This document shows positions 1 to 5,025 of a stretch of DNA of 5,025 nt, one piece after another. Position 1 is the stretch's first letter, and each line of letters opens with the position of its first letter. The position numbers and the translations under genes were made by a program. This DNA is from Anaerolineae bacterium CG2_30_58_95. GTDB lineage: Bacteria > Chloroflexota > Anaerolineae > Anaerolineales > Villigracilaceae. The stretch covers positions 1-5,025 of the forward strand of contig MNXK01000071.1 of the NCBI GenBank assembly GCA_001872165.1. Reading direction: 5' to 3'. Under the pieces are notes generated by a model that was not told where the DNA came from, searched no databases, and saw nothing but the letters and a program-made list of their open reading frames with translations.

Positions 1-146
1 TCATCCAGTTTTTAGCCATTCTTACAGTTCACCTACCACGCAATGATTACAACATTCTTCCCCTGAATGTCATTCTTCTGGCGTTGTCGATTTTCGTGGT
101 GATTGGGCGCTGGGCGTTGATCATCTCATCGTTTCACATTCTATAA
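1..146 (+). CDS. C-terminal tail of an unidentified membrane protein (5' partial)
   Basis: An open frame enters from the left edge (first whole codon at position 3) and runs 47 codons to a TAA at 144-146. The residues include one clearly hydrophobic stretch, roughly residues 21-41 of the visible part (LNVILLALSIFVVIGRWALI), long enough for one membrane-spanning helix. It is followed by a short tail ending SFHIL. Only this frame stays open across the region; the other two plus-strand frames carry early stops. The stop lies 15 bases before the next start codon, and the next gene's ribosome binding site sits in that gap, so the two were probably co-transcribed. The family cannot be recognised from so short a tail. 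A multi-helix membrane enzyme or transporter is possible, but this is inference. Confidence 0.55.
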   Translation, partial: IQFLAILTVHLPRNDYNILPLNVILLALSIFVVIGRWALIISSFHIL

Positions 147-150
147 AAAC

Positions 151-155
151 AGGAG
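151..155 (+). promoter_or_regulatory. Ribosome binding site of the truncated radical SAM gene
   Basis: AGGAG lies six bases before the ATG at 162. This spacing selects the ATG at 162 over the second in-frame ATG at 171, which would be 15 bases away. A good site in front of a broken gene suggests the gene was functional until recently. Confidence 0.7.
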
Positions 156-161
156 ATTTCC

Positions 162-626
162 ATGTTTACGATGAAAACCGTAAAGGACATTAGCCTTAGC
201 GCAGGCATGGAGGCTATGGTGCGCACTGCACCGCTGCTGGCTCATGTCGGTCCGATGCGCCATGCGGCTGTTTGGGCAGGAGAACGATACATTTATTTTG
301 CCGGAAATGGAATAATCCAGGATGCGTCCCGGCCGCCTGGCGTCACAGCAGATCTCACCGAGTTTGGGCGGGCAATCCTACACACAGCAGACCGAGCATT
401 CACCAAGCGGCTGTCTCCCAATGTCCTGCGCCGTCTGTTAGAGAACTTTGTTGGCGGGATCATGCTGGGAGGCAATCGCCCTGCCATTGACCGGTTCTTC
501 GAGGAACACGGGACATACCCGCCCGGCTTCTTAACCATCAGTCCCGGAAAAACCTGCAACTTGCGCTGTACGGGTTGCTACGCCAACGCCGGGCCTGGCA
601 CGCTGGGACTGGCTTTTTATGTCTAA
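162..626 (+). CDS. Truncated radical SAM protein (probable gene remnant)
   Basis: This 154-residue product is the N-terminal part of a radical SAM enzyme. Such enzymes use a [4Fe-4S] cluster to cleave S-adenosylmethionine and start radical chemistry. The cluster motif CxxxCxxC is present as C132, C136 and C139 (CNLRCTGC), followed by YANAGPG. The leader before it (LTISPGK just ahead of the motif, and an N-terminal region of about 125 residues) resembles uncharacterised radical SAM proteins whose cluster motif follows a phrase like 'PPGFLTISP..CNLRC'. The frame stops 15 residues after the last cysteine. Everything that binds SAM and forms the partial TIM barrel (GGEP motif and beyond), plus any C-terminal cluster domain, is absent, whereas family members normally have several hundred residues here. 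No remaining barrel sequence is visible downstream, where a sirtuin starts eight bases after the stop. As it stands the protein could hold a cluster at most and is unlikely to be catalytic. The substrate is unknown. Confidence 0.8.
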   Translation: MFTMKTVKDISLSAGMEAMVRTAPLLAHVGPMRHAAVWAGERYIYFAGNGIIQDASRPPGVTADLTEFGRAILHTADRAFTKRLSPNVLRRLLENFVGGIMLGGNRPAIDRFFEEHGTYPPGFLTISPGKTCNLRCTGCYANAGPGTLGLAFYV

Positions 627-634
627 CGCGAGCG

Positions 635-1405
635 ATGAAAGATAGTGATCCTCGAATTCAGCAGGCAGCCGGTCTGCTGGCTGAGAGCCGGGCGGCGGTC
701 GCCTTCACGGGCGCGGGGATTTCCACGCCGTCCGGCATTCCCGATTTCCGCAGCCCGGAAACCGGGCTGTGGGCGCGCCTGGAGGCCGCCGGAGCGGATG
801 AGACACAGACCGGAATGATCCAATCTTTCGGGCACGATCCACAGACGTTCTATGAGCGCATGAGACCTCTCTTCGAGAAAATCATCACCGCCGAACCAAA
901 CGCCGCCCACTACGCCCTGGCTGAACTGGAGGCGAAGGGCTACATCCGGGCTGTCATCACCCAAAACGCCGACATGCTGCACCAGCGGGCGGGTTCAAAA
1001 AATGTGATCGAGGTGCACGGCACGCTGGCAGAGGCAACCTGCATCAGTTGTTATTTGGTCGCGCCCTTCCGTCCGCTGCTGGAAAAGTTCCTGGAAGATG
1101 GAAGAACACCCCGCTGTGAAAAATGCGGAGGGGCGATGAAACCAAACGTTATTTTGACCGGGGAACAATTACCGATGCAAGCGGTGCTGGCTGCAAAGCA
1201 GGCCATGCGCGGCTCGGATGTCGTGCTTGTGGCCGGCACCTCGCTGGCCGGCGGGCCAGCCACCGCACTGATGGATGTAGCCTATTTGCAAGGCTCGAAA
1301 TTGATCATCGTCAATCAGACGCCGACCATTATGGACGCCTCTGCCGAAGCAGTCATCCACATGGATGTGGTTGTAGCATTGCCAGCCATCGCCGAGATCC
1401 TGTGA
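635..1405 (+). CDS. Sirtuin, NAD-dependent protein deacylase (Sir2 family)
   Basis: This 256-residue protein removes acyl groups from lysine side chains using NAD+, giving nicotinamide and O-acyl-ADP-ribose; it is expected in the cytoplasm. The sirtuin signature is nearly complete: GAGIS at 26-30 and GIPDFR at 34-39 (NAD binding), TQNAD at 109-113 with HQRAGS at 116-121, and the catalytic histidine H128 in EVHGT. The zinc site is formed by C136/C139 and C161/C164. GTSL at 201-204 and IVNQ at 225-228 are the second NAD-binding elements. The length is normal for bacterial and archaeal sirtuins. The ATG at 635 is preferred because the protein then starts about 25 residues before GAGIS, as is usual. 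A TTG at 575 in the same frame would add residues that overlap the upstream gene. No strong ribosome binding site precedes 635, so translation may depend on coupling to the truncated gene ending at 626. Unusual residues are Ala in TQNAD (usually Ile or Val) and Thr in PNVILTGE (usually Phe-Gly-Glu). Acyl preference cannot be told. Confidence 0.93.
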   Translation: MKDSDPRIQQAAGLLAESRAAVAFTGAGISTPSGIPDFRSPETGLWARLEAAGADETQTGMIQSFGHDPQTFYERMRPLFEKIITAEPNAAHYALAELEAKGYIRAVITQNADMLHQRAGSKNVIEVHGTLAEATCISCYLVAPFRPLLEKFLEDGRTPRCEKCGGAMKPNVILTGEQLPMQAVLAAKQAMRGSDVVLVAGTSLAGGPATALMDVAYLQGSKLIIVNQTPTIMDASAEAVIHMDVVVALPAIAEIL

Positions 1406-1429
1406 GAAGTGCAAAAGCGCTAATCCTTA

Positions 1430-1484
1430 CCTGCCGACTTCAACATTAAGGCAGGACGGTTTTTATACAACCAAACCATCCTGC
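1430..1484. terminator. Inverted repeats between convergent genes, probable transcription end
   Basis: Two overlapping structures lie between the sirtuin stop and the methyltransferase stop. The first is CCTGCC (1430-1435) pairing with GGCAGG (1450-1455) around a 14-base loop, followed four bases later by five T (1460-1464); it could end plus-strand transcripts. The second is a 12-base arm at 1451-1462 pairing with 1473-1484 around a 10-base loop. It has one mismatch as plus-strand RNA (C1457/A1478), which becomes a G-U pair in minus-strand RNA, so it is an unbroken stem for the methyltransferase transcript, although no good U run follows. The two structures exclude each other because both use 1451-1455. 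The rest of the 117-base gap (1406-1522) shows nothing else recognisable. Confidence 0.45.
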
Positions 1485-1522
1485 TGCTTCAGCCAGTGCA
1501 TACAAGGAGTGGAATCAGGGAC

Positions 1523-2377
1523 TTATCTGGGAGTTGTTTGCCGGAAATGCTGCATGTAGCGGCGGAGACGCCGGTCGCGGCCGAGGAAAATATCCGCAGT
1601 CCGCAGCGCTGCGCGCAGTTGAGGGTTGGTCGGATCAGTGATCGGTATGTTCATGCCCAGCACACAGGCGATGGTCAGGAAACTGGCGTTGAGCGTGGTA
1701 CGATCGGGCATTCCAAAACTGACATTGCTGGCTCCGCCTGTGATGCTGTTTCTGGGGAATTCCTCTTTCAGTCGGCGGACACTCTCCAACGCAACTCGCG
1801 CAGCCTGATCGTCCGCTCCGACCGTCATGACAAGCGGATCAAAGATCACATCCTCTTCCTTCATTCCTGCCCGTATGGCCGCATCCAGCACCTGATGAGC
1901 GACCCTTAACCGACCATCAGCATCTGCAGGAATGCCTTCCTGCCCCATACAAAGGACAATGACCGGCAGGCCGCGCTCCGTTATAATCGGCAGGTTTTCC
2001 GCCAGTATTTTTTCCTCTCCACCTATTGAGTTGACCAGCGGCCGGCCGGGACACACATCCAGCGCTGCCAGGAGCGCTTGCGGGTCACGTGTGTCAATCG
2101 AAAGCGGCGCTGTCACGGCGCTGGCAACTGCCTCCACCGCTCTCGGCAGCGCCGCTTTCTCGTCTATTCCCTTCCCGCCCACGTTGACATCCACCACATC
2201 TGCGCCGGCCTCAACCTGTCGGCGTGCTTCTGCGGCCACGTACTCCCAATCCCCTTCCAGCAAGGCCTGGCGCAGACGGCTTCTTCCGCTGGGGTTGATG
2301 CGCTCGCCGATGATGCGAGCCGACCCATTCGGGTCAATCTCGAGGGGATCGCCTCTGCCCTGTAAGACAAAGGTCAT
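1523..2377 (-). CDS. Methyltetrahydrofolate:corrinoid methyltransferase (MeTr-like, pterin-binding)
   Basis: This 284-residue protein belongs to the pterin-binding family of TIM-barrel enzymes that includes AcsE/MeTr, the folate domain of MetH and dihydropteroate synthase. Such enzymes carry methyl groups between tetrahydrofolate and a corrinoid cofactor in the cytoplasm. Visible motifs are IGERINPSGR (23-32), GADVVDVNVGG (58-68), SIDTRDP (93-99), VNSIGGEE (115-122), DPLVMTVG (180-187) and the block GGASNVSFGMPDR (214-226). Asn218 in that block fits the conserved Asn of MeTr (GLSNVS). D95, N116 and D180 fit the pterin-binding Asp/Asn/Asp set. The length is close to MeTr. The ATG overlaps the stop of the upstream methyltransferase gene as ATGA, which implies translational coupling; a weak AAAAGG sits seven bases upstream. 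In this operon it most likely acts as methyltransferase II, passing the methyl group from the corrinoid protein to tetrahydrofolate. It is unlikely to be dihydropteroate synthase, because the ERINP and SNVS signatures and the corrinoid neighbours point to MeTr. Confidence 0.88.
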   Translation of the reverse strand: MTFVLQGRGDPLEIDPNGSARIIGERINPSGRSRLRQALLEGDWEYVAAEARRQVEAGADVVDVNVGGKGIDEKAALPRAVEAVASAVTAPLSIDTRDPQALLAALDVCPGRPLVNSIGGEEKILAENLPIITERGLPVIVLCMGQEGIPADADGRLRVAHQVLDAAIRAGMKEEDVIFDPLVMTVGADDQAARVALESVRRLKEEFPRNSITGGASNVSFGMPDRTTLNASFLTIACVLGMNIPITDPTNPQLRAALRTADIFLGRDRRLRRYMQHFRQTTPR

Positions 2378-3687
2378 GCGAAAACCTTTTTCTCAGGTTT
2401 CCACTCACGCGCCTTGAAGATCGTCTCGGCCTCCGGCTGGCCCTTCAGCCACTCGTCAAAGGGCTGGAATTTCGGCAGCTCGATCTTGATCGAAGCCAAG
2501 TCTTTTACAATTGGGTACCTGCCAAGTGTGTGGACCGCGTAAAGGGCGGTGTGCACATTGATGGGCGGTGTATCAGCCGGGACATTGGCGATGAAGAAGA
2601 GCAGGCGTCCATCCCGTCCCATGATGTTGATCCATTCGCGGACTTTGGCAAAGATCTGTTCGGGGGTGCTGTCGCGCATGAAGCGACCGTTGAGCGAAGC
2701 GAAGATGGGGAGTTTTCGCCCGCCTTTGCCATTTTGAACGGCGAACTCCTGCAGCCAGGCCATGTTCCAGTCTTGCGTGCGGCCCATGGCTGAGAGGGCT
2801 ATATCCAGGACGAAGAAGGTTTTTCGCGATACGGCCAAGCACTTGAACATGATCTCTTTATCGAATTTGGCCGGATCTTCCTCACAATAGTCGGCGGCAG
2901 CCCCACCTGCCATGACTGTAATCCCCAGTTCTTTCTTGCCGCGAGCCATCATGCGTCTTGCCGATGGCAGGACCCACTCTTCTACCAATTCGGGATTCAG
3001 GTTAGGGAAGGCTGACCAGGCATCCGCGCCGAGGCTCTGCTTTACGCCCGGCTGCGCCGCCTGCGCCTTGAGATAGGGCCAGATTGCTATGTTTTCCGCC
3101 CAGTCGAACAACTCCTGGGCAAAGACGCGGTCGCGCTTTAGCGCCCGAACTGCCTTGGGATATCCCATGGCCTGACAAAGCAGGCTGAACGGTGAGCAGA
3201 AGAAGCCGGCCGCGAACGGCCCGCCGGCCTTCTTGCTGACCAGAGCGGCCAGTTCGACCCCCATCGGGATGCGGCCCTTCAAGGGATCGAGCGGTCCAAT
3301 TTTATCCAGGTCGGCGCGCTCGCGGATGAGCGGCTGGTTGGTATCCACGGTGGGCATGGCATTGTCGCTGTAAATGAACTTGGCGCCCAAGGCTTCCACC
3401 TCGAAGTTATAGGCATCCGGGATGATCGTGCAGGAATCGAAGCCATACCAGTGATCTATGGCAATCTGGACATCCACCAGCAAGTGGGCATCGAAGTAAT
3501 AGCGGCGCGCCGGCACCTTGGCAACCGTCATGGCATGGTCGTGGATCTGCGGGCCCATGAAAGGAACCACATCGCCATGCCGCCCCATCAACGCGGCAAT
3601 GATGCGCCCAGCTGGACTCAACTTGCCGATGCGCAAGCCGTTACCATAGAGCATCCCTTGAATCATTTCCAGGGTTGGATTAGCCAT
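2374..3687 (-). CDS. UroD-superfamily corrinoid methyltransferase (probable substrate:corrinoid methyltransferase I)
   Basis: This 437-residue protein belongs to the uroporphyrinogen-decarboxylase superfamily, which includes the cobamide methyltransferases MtaA and MtbA and the aryl-ether demethylating methyltransferases. It opens with the usual element SPAGRIIAALMGRHGDVVPF (24-43) and carries the late ANVPADTPPINV block (367-378), which corresponds to the C-V-P-P-x-T-P block of the family. It is longer than true HemE (about 340-360 residues) and lacks its N-terminal RQAGR motif, so haem synthesis is not its role. The zinc ligands of MtaA/MtbA are not seen where expected: the HxC site falls in ITVMAGG (256-262) and the late Cys position is Ala367. 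Cysteines occur instead at 86, 164, 171, 268 and 283, and a His pair at 49 and 51. The start ATG has AGGAG seven to eleven bases before it, inside the end of the corrinoid gene, with only 3 bp between the genes. From context it is probably the enzyme that demethylates the substrate and methylates the corrinoid protein; the substrate is unknown. Confidence 0.8.
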   Translation of the reverse strand: MANPTLEMIQGMLYGNGLRIGKLSPAGRIIAALMGRHGDVVPFMGPQIHDHAMTVAKVPARRYYFDAHLLVDVQIAIDHWYGFDSCTIIPDAYNFEVEALGAKFIYSDNAMPTVDTNQPLIRERADLDKIGPLDPLKGRIPMGVELAALVSKKAGGPFAAGFFCSPFSLLCQAMGYPKAVRALKRDRVFAQELFDWAENIAIWPYLKAQAAQPGVKQSLGADAWSAFPNLNPELVEEWVLPSARRMMARGKKELGITVMAGGAAADYCEEDPAKFDKEIMFKCLAVSRKTFFVLDIALSAMGRTQDWNMAWLQEFAVQNGKGGRKLPIFASLNGRFMRDSTPEQIFAKVREWINIMGRDGRLLFFIANVPADTPPINVHTALYAVHTLGRYPIVKDLASIKIELPKFQPFDEWLKGQPEAETIFKAREWKPEKKVFA

Positions 3688-3690
3688 TTC

Positions 3691-4335
3691 TCACACTCCT
3701 ATCATCTTGAGCGCTTTTTGCATGGTGTCGAGAGCATCTTTACCCCACGCATCTGCGCCAATTTCGTCGGCGAATTCCTGGCTGGTGGGCACGCCGCCGA
3801 CCATCACTTTCAAATTTTTGCGCAAGCCTTGCTTTTCCAATTCGGCGATGATGATTTTCATCTGCAGCATGGTGGTGGTCATGTACGCGCCCAGGCCGAT
3901 GATGTCCGGCTTATGTTCCTCAACTGCTTTGATGAACCGGCTGACAGAGGTGTCAATTCCCAAATCAATCACCTCGAAGCCGGCCGAGGATAACATGGCG
4001 CCCACCAGGCTTTTGCCGAGATCGTGCATATCGCCTTCCACCACGCCGATGACAAATTTACCCTTTGGGCGGCCTCCCTTCACTTCCTTCAGACGGGGTT
4101 CGAGAGGGTGCATGGCTGCCTTGAAGGCGTCAGCGGCCAGGATCACGTCGGGAAGAAAATACTCGTTGGCTTTCCACATTTCTCCTGCTTTGGTGATGCC
4201 GTTCACCACGCCTTTCTGTAGAATTTCGAGAGGCGGCAGGTTATCAGACAGCGCCTGTATGACAAGGCGTTCGGCTTCCGCATCCTCCCCCTCTGTAACC
4301 GCCTTGCTGATGGCATCAAATGATGTTTTGGACAT
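3691..4335 (-). CDS. Corrinoid (B12-binding) protein of a methyltransferase system
   Basis: This 214-residue protein is the methyl carrier that shuttles between methyltransferases. Residues 1-90 form the helical cap domain (methionine-synthase B12-binding type), with PPLEILQKGVVNGI and GEMWKANEYFLPDVILAADAF. Residues 91-214 form the Rossmann-like cobalamin domain. The base-off/His-on motif DxHxxG is complete as D102, H104 and G107 (GDMHDLGKSLV), so H104 should be the lower cobalt ligand. GLGAYMTTTM (147-156) fits the SxLxTTTM nucleotide-tail site, with Gly149 where Ser is usual, and VGG (179-181) with GADAW (193-197) completes the fold. The length equals that of MtaC, MtbC, MttC and O-demethylase corrinoid proteins. 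The start at 4335 is chosen because a strong AGGAGG lies six bases before it and the protein then begins like its relatives. A longer in-frame start at 4389 would add 18 unlike residues and overlap the upstream stop. It sits between its activator and its methyltransferases, as expected for one system. Confidence 0.93.
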   Translation of the reverse strand: MSKTSFDAISKAVTEGEDAEAERLVIQALSDNLPPLEILQKGVVNGITKAGEMWKANEYFLPDVILAADAFKAAMHPLEPRLKEVKGGRPKGKFVIGVVEGDMHDLGKSLVGAMLSSAGFEVIDLGIDTSVSRFIKAVEEHKPDIIGLGAYMTTTMLQMKIIIAELEKQGLRKNLKVMVGGVPTSQEFADEIGADAWGKDALDTMQKALKMIGV

Positions 4336-4341
4336 ATTCTG

Positions 4342-4347
4342 CCTCCT
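4342..4347 (-). promoter_or_regulatory. Strong ribosome binding site of the corrinoid protein gene
   Basis: On the minus strand AGGAGG sits six bases before the ATG whose first base is 4335. It is the best Shine-Dalgarno match in the operon and fixes the start of the corrinoid protein. It also suggests this carrier is made in larger amounts than its partners, which fits a stoichiometric methyl carrier (inference). Confidence 0.75.
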
Positions 4348-4372
4348 GGGTAGAAACGAGTTAGGTCTATGC

Positions 4373-4404
4373 AAAACGCCGCCGGTCATCCGACCGGAAG
4401 GCGG
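4373..4404 (-). terminator. Hairpin with short U run at the end of the activator gene (possible attenuator or processing site)
   Basis: Read on the minus strand, CCGGTC (4397-4392) and GACCGG (4387-4382) form a perfect six-pair stem around the loop GGAT. An outer four-pair stem, CGCC (4403-4400) with GGCG (4380-4377), is separated by a small internal loop, and four T (4376-4373) follow directly. The activator stop codon TGA (4388-4386) lies inside the hairpin. The shape is that of a weak intrinsic terminator. Because it lies inside an apparent operon it could reduce read-through, protect RNA ends, or mark a processing point before the corrinoid gene. No convincing promoter is seen in the remaining bases up to 4335. 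Confidence 0.4.
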
Positions 4405-5025
4405 ATTCCCCTGGCAAAGTATTTATTGAAGCCAGGCACGATGGTCAATTCAAGGTATTCGACGCGCTGCGCCAGCGCCTCCGCCCGGAGGCGACAATCC
4501 GTAGAGGCCAGCATCATGCGCGCCCCGCTTCCGGCTGCGTTGCCAACTGCGTGAATGCGCTCCAAAGGCGTTTCGGGAAGAAGGCCAATGCGCACCGCGT
4601 TGACTGGATCCAGATAGGTGCCGAAAGCGCCGGCGATAGTAATTTCTTCGATGTCGGCCGATACAATGCCGAGCGTGTCCATCAGTATATCTATACCGGC
4701 GCGGATGGCGCCCTTTGCCAGGAGAATCTGGTCAATATCCTGCTGAGAAATCGTGATATTTCTTCTTCCATTCGCTCCTTTCACCAGCGTAAAGGCGGGC
4801 TTCCCGTCCTCCGCCGCCTCCACGCCAGCCATACCAGTCTGCATCCGCCCGCGTTCGTTGAGAATCTCCGCCTTGCGCATCTCTGCCAGCGCATCCAAAA
4901 CGCCCGAGCCGCAAAGGCCCGTCGCCGCCACGCCTCCGATGATGTCGCATTCCACTGATCCATCCGCAGCAATTTTCACCCGCTGGATGGCGCCCTGCGC
5001 GGCGCGCATTCCGTGCCGGATGTGT
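4386..5025 (-). CDS. Reductive activator of corrinoid proteins, RACE/ASKHA type (C-terminal part)
   Basis: About 212 residues of a larger protein are visible. The frame stays open to the right edge with no stop, so the ATG at 5009 is internal: the codons before it read HIRHG, and HGMRAAQGAI is a conserved stretch of the family. RACE proteins use an N-terminal [2Fe-2S] domain and an ATP-binding ASKHA domain to reduce inactive Co(II) corrinoid back to Co(I). Visible ASKHA features are ATGLCGSGVLDALAEM (near 4872-4919), TISQQDIDQILLAKGAIRAGI, the highly conserved AGAFGTYLDPVNAVRIGLLP (near 4579-4638) and VGNAAGSGARMML. The ferredoxin and linker domains lie outside the window, since full-length members have about 600 residues. 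The gene ends 50 bp before the corrinoid protein start and is transcribed in the same direction, which identifies that corrinoid protein as its probable client. Confidence 0.9.
   Translation of the reverse strand, partial: HIRHGMRAAQGAIQRVKIAADGSVECDIIGGVAATGLCGSGVLDALAEMRKAEILNERGRMQTGMAGVEAAEDGKPAFTLVKGANGRRNITISQQDIDQILLAKGAIRAGIDILMDTLGIVSADIEEITIAGAFGTYLDPVNAVRIGLLPETPLERIHAVGNAAGSGARMMLASTDCRLRAEALAQRVEYLELTIVPGFNKYFARGIRLPVG

Noticed and set aside
575..634. Sirtuin starting at the upstream TTG at 575
   Set aside because: The added 20 residues lie in another frame over the radical SAM cluster motif. The normal sirtuin N-terminus is reached from the ATG at 635.
2374..3687. Reading the UroD-superfamily protein as HemE of haem biosynthesis
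   Set aside because: It is about 80 residues longer than HemE, lacks the N-terminal RQAGR active-site motif, and sits among corrinoid methyltransferase genes.
4336..4389. Longer corrinoid protein starting at 4389
   Set aside because: The extra 18 residues overlap the activator stop and hairpin and do not resemble the family N-terminus, and the strong AGGAGG clearly serves the ATG at 4335.
3451..4429. Long plus-strand open frames opposite the UroD-family, corrinoid and activator genes
   Set aside because: They mirror well-supported minus-strand genes, show no recognisable domains, and have low-complexity composition typical of antisense frames in GC-rich DNA.
5007..5009. ATG at 5009 as the start of the activator
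   Set aside because: The frame is open to the window edge and the preceding codons (HIRHG) fit the conserved family sequence, so this Met is internal.
1..5025. CRISPR array, tRNA/rRNA, insertion sequence or cobalamin riboswitch
   Set aside because: No regularly spaced repeats, transposase, terminal inverted repeats or RNA gene patterns were seen. Nothing resembling a B12 box was noticed, although the operon's leader lies outside the window.

Overview
The window looks like chromosomal DNA from an anaerobic bacterium with corrinoid-dependent C1 metabolism. The evidence is a four-gene minus-strand block, running from the right edge to position 1523. It encodes the C-terminal part of a reductive activator of corrinoid proteins, a small corrinoid (B12-binding) protein, a methyltransferase of the uroporphyrinogen-decarboxylase (UroD) superfamily, and a methyltetrahydrofolate:corrinoid methyltransferase. 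This is the parts list of a methyl-ether (O-demethylase type) or related methyltransferase system feeding methyl-tetrahydrofolate. Such sets occur in acetogens and other anaerobes with a Wood-Ljungdahl-type C1 pathway. The style of the proteins would fit an uncultured anaerobic Chloroflexota (Anaerolineae-like) or a Firmicute. That taxonomic guess is weak and rests on impression only.

Left part, plus strand (1-1405): the tail of an unidentified membrane protein ends at 146. Fifteen bases later comes a well-initiated radical SAM gene (162-626) that stops just after its CxxxCxxC iron-sulfur motif, so nearly the whole catalytic barrel is missing. Eight bases after its stop, a complete sirtuin (Sir2-type NAD-dependent deacylase, 635-1405) begins. 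The abrupt loss of the barrel suggests a deletion, or an assembly join, around 600-634.

Middle (1406-1522): a 117-base gap between convergent genes. It holds overlapping inverted repeats that probably act as the shared transcription end.

Right part, minus strand (5025-1523): the order of transcription is activator (3' part only), corrinoid protein, UroD-family methyltransferase, then MeTr-type methyltransferase. The spacings are 50 bp (with a hairpin plus a short U run), 3 bp, and a 4-bp ATGA overlap, so the last three genes should be translated together. In the inferred cycle, the UroD-family enzyme moves a methyl group from an unknown substrate to Co(I) of the corrinoid protein. The MeTr-type enzyme passes it on to tetrahydrofolate. 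The activator rescues corrinoid that has oxidised to Co(II). The main oddity is that the UroD-family protein lacks the Cys/His zinc ligands of the MtaA/MtbA branch at the places where they would be expected.
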